A stretch of 64,000 nucleotides of DNA from Armillaria gallica (GCA_037576215.1 JBANDB010000002.1:5642001-5706000); one strand, 5' to 3'; shown: positions 35,723 to 48,083, counted from the stretch's first letter. A program made the numbers and translations. The notes: generated from the sequence alone by a model not told the origin.

Positions 35723-36111
35723 GGAACTATGGGTATTCTGCAACTGGAAGGGTCAAAGCACCAAGGTAGTCGTCGCCGTTTGTAATACTCATGGGTGCGA
35801 GGGTCGCTTCTTCAACTGGGATGGTGACGTACAAGCGTGTTTGTCATGTCGCTGCGCCCACGCCCATATCTTGGCCGTGAACCCCGGAATAGACATCTCT
35901 ACAACAATGGCTGCCAATGTCAAGCAGAAGGAATAACTTTCTCAGAGAAAAATCAGTCGGATGGTCCGAGTCGGCCCATTCCGCGGATTGTGGTCGTCGA
36001 CCATGGCTTCGTCTCGAACTCTCAGTCTCGTAATTTCTGGCGTCTGAAACGTGTTTGAATCATATCTGCAGATAAGCATACAAGAGAAATGTTGATACAT
36101 AGATACCTAGA

Positions 36112-37792
36112 TCATATCACCATAGGCGACGGCAGTCTCTGCGGATTCGACGTCGCACCTTCCTTTATCAGCCTGATTCTTTCCTTCGACTCCTGATAGT
36201 CCTCCATCTGTTGCTGTGCCCTCGACTTCTTCCCGCTTTCAGCGGCGCCGGCATCCTTTATCGCTCTTCTCTTCTTTGGCTTTACCTCGCCGCCATCATC
36301 CTCCAACTCTCTCCTCCTCTTCCTGCTCGGATCCACGCGCTTCACAAACGCCATCATATGCTTCCCGACGTGTGAATTCAACTGCATTGTCCCCTTAAAA
36401 GCCGCTCTTGCATCGCTCCTCATTTCCGCCACCAAATTAGAGAGATCGCGTCCGTCCGACACAGCGTTCGCCAGCACCCCGATGAACACTACCTCAATTG
36501 GCGACACCTTGTCCTTGCCCTTGCCCGGTACGCTCACTTCCGCCATCCGTACGAGGGTCTCCTCCATCTTGGTCCGAAATCCCTCTTCCTCTCCCTCGGA
36601 TTTCAACCACTTGGTAAGCTGAGCCGGCTGGATGAGGATGTTGTTCATACCGGGGTAGTTCGTTAGCGCGTGGGCCAAGGTGACAAAGCAGCGGAAGTCG
36701 GTGGCGCGCGATCTGTCGAAGGGTATGTTATCGAGTGGATGAGTAGCCAGTAGTTCCCGGATGATCTGAACGCGCGGACTGCTGATAGCTTGAAGTTTCT
36801 CTGCATGGGAAAAAGAGTTAGCTTCGCGAGATGTGGATGTCAAGGAACGAACCTGCAGAAGTCAGCGCCATGCCTAGCTGGACGCGTTGGAAGATGTCAC
36901 GCTCGCCATCGTCCGTCAAGTCTGAATATTCTACGCAGACGATCTGTTTGTTCGCGAAGAGGCGCCGGAGCGTCTCTGGAAGAGTGTTCTTCTGTTTGCT
37001 ACTAGGGACTCCTGGGTGATCCCTGTACCAATACTTTCGGCCTGTGTCGCTGGGTAATGTCAGTAGCCGTAGGAGAAGACATCACAAATCAAACACACTG
37101 GTCCCGGTCTACAGGGCATTGATAGCAAGCCAGTCAGCGATAGAAGAGAAGATGTACTGAGCAGTTCTTACGTGGTATCTAATCGGATACCGGTAAGCTT
37201 AGAAATGGAGCGACCAGATAAAGAAATTTACGAGACCCTCCATGAACCTACGGGCAGCATGTCAGTGTCGCAGCAGAGCTAGGAGCATGTGTATACACAC
37301 CGATGAATCGACGTCAACCTCTGCTTTCCGTCAATACACGTCCTCGTCTCAGTCCCATCCTCAAATAGGTTCACCGCTGCCCTACAGCCTCAGTGGCATG
37401 AACGAGAAAGATAACAAAGCAACTGCACCGAATATAATAGGAGGAATATAGAAATTTCGGAAGATAGAATCTATGAGGCCTGTTTGTTTGTTTTCTCTCC
37501 ACACCTCGCCTAGGATATCGACAGTTCGTTAGTGGTGGGTAAGTCGAACGTCGAGAGAAGGCGTACCGCGTTGATATTCAGGGTCAAGGTCAATATCGTT
37601 ACTGATAATCTGTTCGTAGAGAGCCTGTGCAGTGTAGGTCGTCGCCCGAGGTACTTTAAGCGCGTTGGACAGCCGGTACTCGTCGGATTCCCTCTTCACT
37701 GGTTTGGATACTGGCTTGTATGATGACGCGGTGGGAGCTTCATCGCCTGAGTCCGAGTAGTAAGAGCCCTCCGCCTCATTAGTGAGAGCCAT
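36112..37792 (-). CDS. DUF262-domain protein (GmrSD/ParB-like fold), nuclear-type basic tail
   Basis: The start is MALTNEAEGSYYSDSGDEAP, an acidic leader. The DUF262 core follows: DIDLDPEYQRGEVWRENKQT, LIDSIFRNFYIPPIIF, then AVNLFEDG and CIDGKQRLTSIHRFMEG. DGKQR is the DGQQR-type motif that in bacterial GmrS-like proteins acts in nucleotide hydrolysis. Later blocks include YRDHPGVPSSK, LFANKQIVCVEYSDL, RDIFQRVQLGMALTSAEKL, and a C-terminal helical domain. The tail is rich in lysine and arginine (DPSRKRRRELED, KPKKRRAIKD), a probable nuclear localisation signal. I see no HNH/DUF1524 nuclease domain. The gene has about eight exons; the short exons at about 37240-37080 are the least certain. Fungal DUF262 proteins are uncharacterised. 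Confidence 0.82.
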
Positions 37793-38020
37793 ATTCTGTG
37801 TCAATGGAGGTGGTGGTAGGAAAGTAAGAAAGAAAGTTGCAAGCGCCGCATTCAAATTGTGGCTGGATCGGGTCATGTGCTGCCTTGAGACAAGACAGCC
37901 GGGCCGTCCCGCCCGTCCTACGATGACGTAGATTTATGACGCTGCTCCCGGACTAATATTCTGCTTCCGCTTTCGTCCCCGCCTAGGTATAAATACTCAC
38001 CCACCTTCATAGAACTCTCC

Positions 38021-38048
38021 TTTCTTTCTTTCTTTCCTTCCTTCGCGT
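38021..38048. repeat. CT-rich (TTTC)n tract
   Basis: Pyrimidine run built on TTCTTTCTTTCTTTCCTTCC, in the divergent gap between the DUF262 gene and the 3' end of kinase copy 3. It may be a promoter pyrimidine stretch or simple repeat. Confidence 0.5.
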
Positions 38049-38374
38049 AGACGTCTATATCTCTCTCTCCAATACACCCGTCGCTCACATTACTCGTTGC
38101 CTCCTGTGAGTTTAGTGTTTTCTGGCCCTAGTGGACAGGTTTCCAGGTGACAGTGAATCAAGACAGGACAAGAGTCAAAGCAGAGATACCGGCCGTGGCA
38201 GAGCTGAGAGCAGGATGATCTCGGTGGTTCTTTCGAGGATCAAATTGAAACTTGCACGGATCTGACGACTCAAGGACATCAAAACTTGATTTTCGTTTGT
38301 ATAACTTTCACTCTACTTTGTAGTTAAAATTTAAATCATAAAGGTAAACATCGTCTTTGCACCAGCGCCGGCAT

Positions 38375-40137
38375 CTACGTCCGATACGCCTCATCATAAA
38401 GCGCATCCCTCTCCTTCTCCAACATATCTAACAACCCCTCCCTCCACCGGCAAAACTCCGCTACCTTGCCCTTCATCCACACATGACCTGGCGCGCATCT
38501 CACCGTCATCCTCGACCCACGTCTGCTTGCAAAAGACACTCGATAAAATCCCTCACTGCAACCATAAGCCCGGAGGTTCAAAACGAAGACCACGACAAGG
38601 AACGCACCATCAGGAGTGACACCCGCTTCATCTAGCAACGACCACTTGATTTTCGGATCAGCAGTCAGTCTCCCATCCGTAGGGAACTCGTTCGTAAGCC
38701 TACACATATCAAGCAGGCGTCAATAAGCGACGTCAAAAGAAAGAAAACGGTAGATCCCACATCACGAATACAATAACTCCCAAGCTCCAACTGTCTGCCA
38801 GATAATCATATCCATCAACCCGCGCCGTCCTAGAGTACGTCTCCGGGGCCCGGTAGTACGAAGTACCACAGTTCGTCTGCACAGATAGAGTCAATTATGA
38901 GCAAACGACGAACGCCGGCAGTTCACGCACCCGAAGCATAGTAAGGTTATCCACAACTTTCGCCAGCCCAAAGTCCGCGACCTTAACAAGCGGGGGATCA
39001 TGCTTGGTCAAGAGAATGTTCTAAATCGCTTGTCAGAGAAATCCATGTTGAGATGAGGCCGAGTTACCTCTGGTTTGAGGTCACGGTGTGTGACACCGAG
39101 TTGGTGGAGGTACTGTCAGGTACGAAAGGTGTTTAGTGTCAAGAGACTCGTCGACGTAGAAGGGTAGCCTCACCCCGACCGCGTCGCAGATCTGCCAAGT
39201 GATATGCCTCGCCATGTCTTCATGGCGGGTACGGTTTTCATCGATAGCCTCAAGCAGGTTCCCCCCATCAACCAACTCCATCACTATATCTGATATCGTG
39301 CATCAAGAACTGTCGCCCAGCGTTCACATATCAATAAGACTCACTCATGGACCCGTCGTTGTCATGATGGAACACATCCTTCAATGCACAGATATTCGGA
39401 TGGTCAACGTTACTCATAATATTGACCTCCCTCGCCATATTACGCTTCACGGTACGCGCTTTTCCGAATGCTTTAGGCAATTTTATGATCTTGATGGCGA
39501 CGAACTCTCCGGTCTCCAAGGACATCCCCTTGCTCACCGTACCAAAGCTGCCTTCGCCGATTTTGTGATCAAGCTCGTAGTGCTTGTACAGTTCGCCGAG
39601 GTCATATTCTTGTAGACTCGTCCTGTGGGTATAAAAAGTGAAGCCTACAGGACGCAGTTGGAAGACAGGAGAGAAGCCTCAGGGAAGCAGACGTACGATA
39701 ATCGTCGGTTTCCTGTGGCATTGCCGTACCAAACGCGATCTCGTCTCCGTTTTGAGGATACAAAATTTGTTCATGCCGAGCTTGACGCCATTAATCTGAT
39801 GTCCGGCCATTCATCAGAGAAGCGACCCCAGCAATACGAAAACCGACTCACCCAAGTCCCATTACTGGAAAAATCAGTCACGACGGCGTTTTGTGATTCC
39901 ACACGATCTCGCAGTGGCGGTTACCTATGTGGCATCAACGACAAGCCCCTAGCAGTCGAAGGTTTAGTTGTACTCACTAACTCTAGGTCCGGGAAGAACG
40001 ATGCTATTCGTGAGTGGGTTCCGGCCAATTTTGATTAGGGTGTTGATCGTAAAAAAGTCGATGCGGACTAGGTTGGTGGCGTTGCATGGATGGAGGGAGC
40101 CCCAGAGGTCGTGGTCGATGAAGTTTGGAGCGTCCAT
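38375..40137 (-). pseudogene. FHA-domain serine/threonine kinase, copy 3, with three frameshifts
   Basis: It starts MDAPNFIDHDLWGSL like the other copies and has the same exon order, but is more diverged. Kinase motifs are complete: IGEGSFGTV, VAIKII, VTHRDLKPEN, ADFGLAK, YYRAPE. Three single-base losses break the frame. The first is in the A-run 39889-39892 of the second FHA exon (before SSNGTW). The second is at about 39762-39768 in the next exon (before QNGDEIAFG). The third is at about 38505-38525 between VRDFIECLLQAD and RMT in the C-lobe. Two of them lie in A/T runs and the third does not. The intron phases are otherwise conserved. Copies 1 and 2 have no such lesions, so decay is more likely than sequencing error. 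It is not part of the tandem duplication. Confidence 0.8.
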
Positions 40138-43100
40138 TAGGCGAGGATGCAGTCGGGGTGAAAAAAAAAAGAAACACGACGGGCTTTTATGCAGTCAGGC
40201 CATTGTTTGGCATGTTTGGACACAATACCACAGCTGCCACTGGCAACGTGTGCTTTGTTCTCGATGGTAAAGTTTCTTCTGGTACCAGTTGAATGATGCG
40301 CAAGACACGCAACTGTCACCGCTTGACACCGCCGTGACGGTGGTGGGTTGCAAGTTTCCGGGAGCGTGTACGACGAAGTGTTTCTGGATTGAACAATTCG
40401 TCAGTACGGGCAAATAAATAATAGACATTTAACGATAGGTCTTTTATCAGAAGCAGACCAGCGTGTCTCCCTCGAAAGGCCATCGCTTCCCAGGGTGAAA
40501 AGGCCATATTTCGCAGAAGTACTTAACGATTTCAACGACACGTACCAAAAATTCATCCCGAAATTAACCCTCCAAAGTACATCATTCTAAGAATAGACAT
40601 CCTCCCTCCAAGACAAGTGTCAGATACACTAATTGTCCGATCCGAATACAGGTCCAGACGTTTCGCTGCAGACGCGTAGTCAATGACTAGCTAGCAAGAG
40701 CGTGGTTGTGAACGTACGCCATATAACCCACACCCCAATATCGACTCAACCCCCTCCAGAAGGATAGTTGCATCCATAGTTCCGAAAGCAATGACAGCAG
40801 ATACGTCATTCGCCTGTGCAGTCCTGAAGCAAAGGGTATAGCAGCCTATGACACGATATCTGAGAAGAAAGGAGGGTTAGTGTCGGCGGAAAAGACGAAG
40901 AAATAGTGAAATACAATTTTAGCTCAGATTTAGATCAAATTTGAATTTGCTCCTGATCACCGTCAGCGCTTCCATTAATTCGCCTCATCTACGTGTCCCG
41001 CACCATGAAGGAAGGAAGGAACCGGAGCCATGTTACTGCCATCGACGCGCAGAATCCATCACAACACTAGACGCTACTGATCAAACGGACATTAATATTG
41101 CTGTCACCGCTAGTTGGCATCTTGTTTCCATTCACCAGCACTCAGCCCCACGCGTTCCTCCATAAACACCGCCGACCTTCAATTTCGGTGTCTGATCCTT
41201 GCTATTCTCTGGTTCCTTTGCCGTGATTCTTTATGTCAACTTCCGAGCCACCACCTGTTCGCCGCTCCCCTCTTGCTCCTCTCGTAACTTTGCGCGCGTA
41301 TAGCTGTGATAGAGTCCTAGTTCTCTGCAGACCGGTCGTTGACTCCGAAGCGCTACAACCTGACACCCGACAAGCGGGCCGGCCATGGGTGTGTTCAGAC
41401 GATGGAGAGGATACGGAAGGAGGAAGGCGACCTTTTATCCTCCGGAAAGCCTGTGCGCGAGGGCGGCTCTACGCATGGTGGTCGGGGAACCCGTCATAAA
41501 AACGTTGCGGCAGCCGGAAATTTCTGGTTTTTGGACCTTGGCTATCGACCATCTCGTCGCATATATTGCACTCACCTCAACGAAGTTTCGCGAATCTGGT
41601 TCAAACGGTTTTACTCCCCAATCAGAGGCCGCTCTAACATTCGACAACTACGGAGATGCTGAGAGAAAGAAGGAAAGAAGCAGCTCCGTTTTTATATCGC
41701 CGGAAGGCGAGGAGAATCTGCGTAATCCAACAACCCTGCTCTCTTTCATCGCACAAACAATCTTCGCGCCTATACATCTCTCAGATACCTATGCTTACAG
41801 TCTTCTCCTATCCGTTTTTGAACAGTGATTCATTCAGAAACGTCATCTTCAGGGAAACCTTTTAGCGCAGGAGGAGCAGGGTAGTGAGAGCTAACGGGTA
41901 ACAAGGACTGATAGCTGTTGCGGCGGCGTTTCCTATGTGAATGTGATAATCGAGAACACGGCGTTTGCGAAAGAGGGGTGGTTATTACGAGTCCTATCTC
42001 GCGGCGTAGCCGGATCCTGTGCATCAAGTTCACCGCGATGGCCTGGAAACTCTGACTCACCGGGGATGGTAAGACTCGCGGTCTACACGTCTCAATATCA
42101 ATGCCTATGTGTGTGCGGTTCCTTTTTCGCAGTAACACCAATCTTCCAGTTTGAGGATCTGAAGCTTCACAGTCGTGGCGTTGTTCACGGTCAAGTTCAT
42201 GAGGTATCATTTGACTTCGACCGCTTCAATGCACACATCTCGATAACATCACAGCCTTGCCTACCTGCAAACGGGACAGGTGATGGCTAAGTACAGAAGG
42301 CAAGTCTTCATGGTAATCGAATCCGCCAGGATTTGACTCATGCGCTGGTAGGATCAGAAATAAATCAAGACTACGCAGACACGGAACTGGATATTCAATC
42401 CAATACATGTCTTCCATGTTTTGGATAGTTTATGCCTACCACATAACCGGGGAACGTTGCCAGTCCCACTTCCAAGCCTTTCACCCTTTACCTCGTGTCG
42501 TAACCAAAGGTGATCTGTTCCCCAACCTCGCGGCAAAAGTTAAGCGGAGAAGTCGGCTTGAGACTTTCATTCCGCTTGTACCCGTGCTTCTGTGCTCTAA
42601 TCCGGTCTAAAGGTATATGGTACCTGTTTATAGCACATATATACGTACTCCAGAACCGTCACCTTACTATGTATACGCCAGGGTCCACACAAGACTCGGT
42701 TCCCGCGAATAACTAAAGCCGAGAACCCATCTCGGAACATCGTAAGTTTCTCATAATACTTAATTCTACCATATCCGACTGAGATTAACGTTAGAACTGA
42801 TAGGATCAAGATTCACGATTTCGATATCTAATCTGACAGCCATCGTGAACTGCTTGGACCCGGCTATGAAACCAGTCACTATGGCAGAGGGCAGAGTAGC
42901 TGTTCCCTCAGGTCGTCACGACACTGGGGTGCATTTACTTCGGCGTAGCAGTCCAGGAACCCGCCTGCTTGCCACACAGCGCCACAGGTATACAGCCTAC
43001 CCATTTCGTTTACATCAGAAAACGAACCCCACCTACAGATCCTGCCTGACATTAAACGCAGCATCCCCATGGGCAGATTATCACCATGGCACCGTCTTTT

Positions 43101-43383
43101 AATAATGACAGGATCCTTGGCCGCGATCGGGTTGGTTGATCGTTCATCCTCAAAATCTAACCAGCCGACCAAGATGTGAACTTCAAAATACATTCAATTC
43201 CTTTCGTGTGCTTCATGCATGTATGTATGTATCTACACTGTTTGATCAAGAAAATAAAAATTGTTACAATGGACGTTGGCGGGTTGGGGGGTATAAACCG
43301 TGACTCGTGAAGATATAAGTAAAATGCAGTCATAAATAAATCCGTGTCCGTTCCAATTTCGTTTCGTGCAAGTCCAAAAGTAC
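40138..43383. other. Long stretch without a recognised gene
   Basis: About 3.2 kb. An A-run of ten lies at about 40161-40170, just upstream of kinase copy 3, with a CATAAAA element (minus) near 40185-40191. Open frames occur at 41233-41499, 41385-41828 and 42210-41830 but have no motif and are not supported by splice structure. A TATG/GTAT microsatellite lies near 43217-43231. Confidence 0.45.
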
Positions 43384-44814
43384 TCACCGCCTTGCTTCCC
43401 AATTCACCACGACCGTTCTCTTCCCCTGAGTGACCCACGGCGCTATCGCCCTCGGAATCTCGACTTCCCTCGCAACATACACCTCCAAATACACCCTCCT
43501 CAAAGCCGGCCTCCTCATCAGCCGCATCAGCACCTCCAAGCATCCCTTATCGAACTTCCTGGGCGCATGGAATGGATACGGCGGGATCTTAACCACCAAC
43601 TCCTGCAACCTCGGCAACAGCATATGCTCCCCTGCCAACCCGGCAATGAGATCAAACGGGTACACAAGGAGATACAAATCTAGGGTCATGAGTGTCCGCG
43701 TCGCCGGGAGCTGGAAGACTGGAAGGAGCCCCGCGCTGGGGAAGGACGAAGGGAACAACCGAAGGGATAACGCCTTCAAACTGCACCTCGAGTGACACAA
43801 AAGTGCACCTAACGACTCGGTCGGGCTGCTCTGCGGAGACTGGTGGATCGTGATATCCTCCAACGCCGGCAAGACGAGATGATCCAGCAGGTTCGCGTTG
43901 TTCACAATCAGCTTGGACAGATGGTGCATCTCCAATCTCTTGATCGGGTTCATGTCGCCCGCAGAGGAAGGGTGGCGCACATTCAAATGACAGTACTGGA
44001 CCCTTGGCGTGCGGTGCAGGACAGAGAGGTGGTCTTCGAGCCGATCCTCTTCCGCAAAGTAGCTCGTCAATTGGGCCCACGGGAGCCGGAGAGTGTGCGC
44101 GACGGGTCTCACGCCCTGGATGAATACATTATCCAGCTTTGGCGCCAACTCGTACGCACCACACACAAACCGATCCGGCTGTCCGATGACAATCAGCTTG
44201 AGGTACCGCAACATAGGAAGCCTCCCCCCAATAGGAGCGAACCGCGAGAGGTTCTGACCTTTGCCTAGTATTCGGACTGATTCCCAGCGGTGCTTCTCAT
44301 GGAAAAGCAACTGGAGTAGTCTGTCTCCGTACTCAGTGATGTCGTGCATAATGCAGTCGAATGTGAGCGGGGTGCCCCGGGAATTGCGGAGGAACGCGGC
44401 AAGGGCAGATATACGGCCTGCATGGTCCGCGTCGAAATTAACAGAGAAGCCCGACCAGAGGGAGGGGAGGGCGTCGGCAATACCGCGCCACCGACGGCAT
44501 ACGTGAGTGAGCAGCCTCGGAGCTTCAGCGACGTTCTGGACGAATGGAAGTTGAAGGCGATCATTTTGGAGGTGCAAAAAGATGTCGGTAAGGATTTCTG
44601 TCGGAAGTTGTTGAATGGGGGATAGAACGTCAGTCGGACAGGGTATTATGTCGCCGAAGTGGGTCCCAGGACTAGGCGCAGCGTGTTTTGGAGACGGCAA
44701 CACCTTGAAGAGCATCCTCCTGGGCTTCGAGTGGTGAGAATCGCGTATACTAGCAGAGGCACTGTGCAAGGCTCTAGCAGTGGTCATGATTAATTCGGCA
44801 TCGACAGGGTGCAT
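43384..44814 (-). CDS. F-box-like protein
   Basis: A single long exon of about 476 residues. I start it at ATG 44814 (MHPVDAELIMTTARAL); ATG 44787 is an alternative. The open frame extends further upstream without another ATG. Residues about 60-80 (IQQLPTEILTDIFLHLQND) are the F-box-like helix, followed by VCRRWRGIADALPSLWSGFS, the classic agaricomycete continuation. The remainder is a chain of leucine-rich strands (LPMLRYLKLIVIGQ, LKALSLRLFPSS, RTLMTLDLYLL). It is expected to link Skp1/cullin to an unknown target. GGTGAGT overlaps the stop, so a further exon is possible. Confidence 0.82.
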   Translation of the reverse strand: MHPVDAELIMTTARALHSASASIRDSHHSKPRRMLFKVLPSPKHAAPSPGTHFGDIIPCPTDVLSPIQQLPTEILTDIFLHLQNDRLQLPFVQNVAEAPRLLTHVCRRWRGIADALPSLWSGFSVNFDADHAGRISALAAFLRNSRGTPLTFDCIMHDITEYGDRLLQLLFHEKHRWESVRILGKGQNLSRFAPIGGRLPMLRYLKLIVIGQPDRFVCGAYELAPKLDNVFIQGVRPVAHTLRLPWAQLTSYFAEEDRLEDHLSVLHRTPRVQYCHLNVRHPSSAGDMNPIKRLEMHHLSKLIVNNANLLDHLVLPALEDITIHQSPQSSPTESLGALLCHSRCSLKALSLRLFPSSFPSAGLLPVFQLPATRTLMTLDLYLLVYPFDLIAGLAGEHMLLPRLQELVVKIPPYPFHAPRKFDKGCLEVLMRLMRRPALRRVYLEVYVAREVEIPRAIAPWVTQGKRTVVVNWEARR

Positions 44815-46637
44815 GAGGGAACTGCGTGTCACAGTAAGCGCCACGTCGTACAACAGAATGAGCAACGAACCTACAAAACGGAGGGAACGGACGAGTCGTG
44901 AAGTAAACTGTTCATCAAGACTGCAGTCCCTCGTTTATGAAGGTCAGCGCTACCTTCGACTCTTCTTCTTCACAGGGTTACCCCGAGTGAAATCTTCCGG
45001 AAGGCCATGGACCCGATTGAGCATTATGTTTGGCAGGGCGGTCTAACTACACTTACCGGAACACGATCGGCGTACTATTTACTGGCCTTCCAGAAATGTA
45101 TTTCAACCACCGGGAATAAGTGGGAAACATTTCTGATGAAACCATCAAATTCGAATTCGAAGCCTTTAGCGGGTGGAAACGAGACCGGTAGGTATTGGAA
45201 GACTTACAGAGACGAGGGCGTTATCGACTGTACAGAAAATTAGAGACTGGAATGAAGCCGTGGAGTGATGAGTGGGAGGAGAAAAGAGAGATATCAAGCT
45301 TGAGAAATCGTACCTGAGTATTTATGTGATCGGCCTAAAACCGGGGACCAAGCGGAAGCAAATATCACAAGCATCAACGATCCACTACTAGCGTCATAAA
45401 CCCAAGTAATACGTCATAAAATGCATAGCAAAGACTCGTCGAGGGATTCAAGAACGACTCGGAATCCAGCGAAGCTAAAGCACACACAATCAGCCCAAAT
45501 CCCATCCACCCAAGTTTAGCGAGATCAGGAATAGTACATACCAGAATCAACGTCAGAAGTTCTAGAATCCCCAGCGCCTCTTCGTAAGAAGGAACCAAGT
45601 CTCCATTAGTCCAATCACTTTTTGTCCCCCCGGGGTCGCAGAGTCAGCGCATCCCTTCCTCCAAGCCTGACATGTTCCTCGGGAAACAGCCTTGTTCGAA
45701 GGGTCGCGGGGGAGGTAAGGGCGGGACCGACCGTAGCAAAGGGACACGCGAAACCGTTTGCATAAACTGATCGACCGACATGACAGAAGACATAAAGAAA
45801 CACGCGCCGGGTGCAATGCCCGTTCCTAAGCGTGTTCTGTGGGGAACATTCATCGACGTTTATGTCAATATGAACCCCAGCTCAGAACGCTCCGAGTCCC
45901 TGGATCCGACAGCCAGAATTAGACGAGAGAAGCAATAGAGTACGTTAGGTACGGTAGCACCCTAAACGAAGATAGATGGGACAGGCATATGCAGGTGTAT
46001 GCAAAGGACATGAAAATGGTGAACCCCGAGTTGTTCGAATCCGACTCCGATTCGGTAAAATATCGAGGGACAAACTATAGCCACGTGCGAGGTACAACAT
46101 GCAGAGGACGCAAGATATGACATTGCCACACTGTGACAGCAAACCTGACATTCCATGAGCCGCATCTTCGAAGAATCTGAATCTTTACTGCGCACCGACA
46201 TCGGTACAGTTGACAGAGCGATGATTAGGGAGTAATAACAAAAATCTATCTTACCCCATCGTCCGTGCACTAAGTAGATGAACATTGAACAAATTCCACG
46301 TTCACCTGTCGTAAGACTGTACGTTATATATACTTAAAGTAAAAAGAAGGTAACATATAGGGTAAAGGGATGAACAGGAACAACAAACGAGAGACTCGAA
46401 CGAGGATGAATGTGGCTGGTATTGGGTAGCGATGAAGAGGCACAGAGAGTAACTAGGGCGGAATATATAATCAATCAAAAACAAAACAATATGATCCTCG
46501 CATGATGATGGGTGGGTCGTGGGTTGCATAAGCAGACGATAATAATGTGACTGTATACTGTGGTATGACCAAAAAGACAACAAAACAAAAACAGGAAGTA
46601 TCCGTCTTCCGTCAGGACGGGTGCGGTATGCTTGCTT
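44815..46637. other. Intergenic region between F-box and G-alpha genes
   Basis: No recognised family. Open frames are short. One protein-like small frame on the plus strand (45780-45938) is listed separately. The region from 46.2 to 46.6 kb is AT-rich and is probably the G-alpha 3' flank. Confidence 0.45.
45780..45938 (+). CDS. Possible small protein of 52 residues
   Basis: ATG at 45780, reading MTEDIKKHAPGAMPVPKRVL and then WGTFIDVYVNMNP, ending RREKQ and TAG. It has balanced amino-acid use, no cysteine, and no signal peptide or CaaX end, so it is not a mating pheromone precursor. There is no recognised family and no obvious promoter. It may be chance or an exon of an unseen gene. Confidence 0.25.
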   Translation: MTEDIKKHAPGAMPVPKRVLWGTFIDVYVNMNPSSERSESLDPTARIRREKQ

Positions 46638-48083
46638 CTATAGCAGACCACATTCCCGAAGGTGTAGTTGCAGAAGAATATCCTGAATTGCACTCAGGAC
46701 GACTGTGGACAGGCTAGTGAGAACGGTAGCACAGTCAAGGTGAAGTCAACGTACATTTAATTTGTTGTGTATCCGTAGCACAAGTATAGTGCGCATATAT
46801 CTGCTTGGTTGCAGCACTCTGGTTGAGGCTAACGAACCGATGCAATAGGTAATCACAAGCCGCATCATAGTTATCACCACCTGGAAACCAGGGTCAGCCG
46901 GTCGGGGATAGCAGCAATGACAGCTCACACACCTGTGTAGTCAGGGAAATAGTCGCCCAACGGTGACCGTGGCAGTTTGTCGGCAAACAGATCAATTTTG
47001 TTGAGGAATAAGATCTTAAGAATGCATCAACGACGAAAAAAATGGAGAACAGAATGGATATACGTACGATAGACGTCTTGACGAACCATCTTGAGTTGCA
47101 TATCGAGTCGAACAACGTGAGAGCCTCTTGCATACGGTTCTATTTCAAATATCGTGAGGGAAGCGACAGAGAAGACAGCATTAAGACGTACCACGCTTTC
47201 ATCTTCATACAGCATCTGATCGTATTCGCTCAGACTGACCAAGAAGACCAATGCGGTGACATTCTCGAAGCAATGGATCCACTTCTTTCGCTCGCTGCGC
47301 TGGCCACCGACATCGAACAACTTGTACGTCAACTCCCCAACCTTGAACGTTGTCTCCGTGATACCAGTCGTCTTCACACGCGATCGAAGGATGTCTTGGT
47401 CGGTTGGCATGTACCCAGCCGAAGCCATGCGGTCAAGTGAGTTGAAGTAATAGACGGCAGAATCGTTCAATTGAAATTCGCGTGAGCGACGAACGGCTTC
47501 CCGGACGCCAGGGTCCCTCCACAACGAGCGAATAGCATCAACGACGTCCCGGGGAAGCACGTCAGTCTCAAGCTGACCAGGCAGCGCGAGGATAGTGGCG
47601 CGACGGGCATCGTTCTGAGGGGATAAAGAGAGATCCAGCTGGGGCATGGCCTCGAGAATAGCACTGAACCGTATACCCAATCAGTGCTCACGAAATATTT
47701 TAGGGGCCATAACAGCATCGTACCGCATGGACTGGATAGTATTGGAGAAGATGATTTCTTTGTAAGAATCCCGTTCTTGGTCATTGTAACCGCCGTGGTG
47801 GATAAGTTTCATCTGCTTCAGCACCGTCGACTGCAGCGGCGGGAATCCTCCTATTGAGCGCCCCAGTATCAAGAAACATATCAGATACGAACCTTGCCCG
47901 ACTCTCCAGCACCTAGCAATAGCATTTTTATCTCATTCTTCGCCATCATCCTGTCCCGCTTGAGCTGGTTTTCGATTTCATCGTTGCCTACAACTCTGTC
48001 AGCAGCGGCCACTACCAGAAAGATAAACAGTACGCACGGGCCTTAGCCTCCTCGTCGACGCCAGTAGACTGTACACAACCCAT
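46638..48083 (-). CDS. Heterotrimeric G-protein alpha subunit
   Basis: Eight exons give about 354 residues, the usual length. MGCVQS carries the N-myristoylation glycine and a palmitoylated cysteine. G boxes: GAGESGKST (P-loop, split by an intron after GK), the switch I region [19 protein letters not shown] (switch II), FLNKIDLF (guanine specificity) and TCATDT. The C-terminus is LRECGLL, the receptor-contact end; its cysteine four from the end is the pertussis-toxin-type position. It binds GTP/GDP and relays signals from 7-helix receptors at the plasma membrane, in fungi typically for mating, nutrient sensing and morphogenesis. The final intron uses acceptor CCACAG to give [19 protein letters not shown]. 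There is no lesion. Subclass assignment needs a tree. Confidence 0.95.

Noticed and set aside
41385..41828. 147-codon open frame (plus)
   Set aside because: It overlaps equally long frames in other phases, and has no motif and no splice support.
44815..44865. Upstream extension of the F-box gene
   Set aside because: The frame is open but begins with TTG, not ATG. The first ATG is at 44814.
46030..46050. Second tRNA-like word (GTTCGAATCCGACTCC)
   Set aside because: The upstream 60 bases do not give a cloverleaf.
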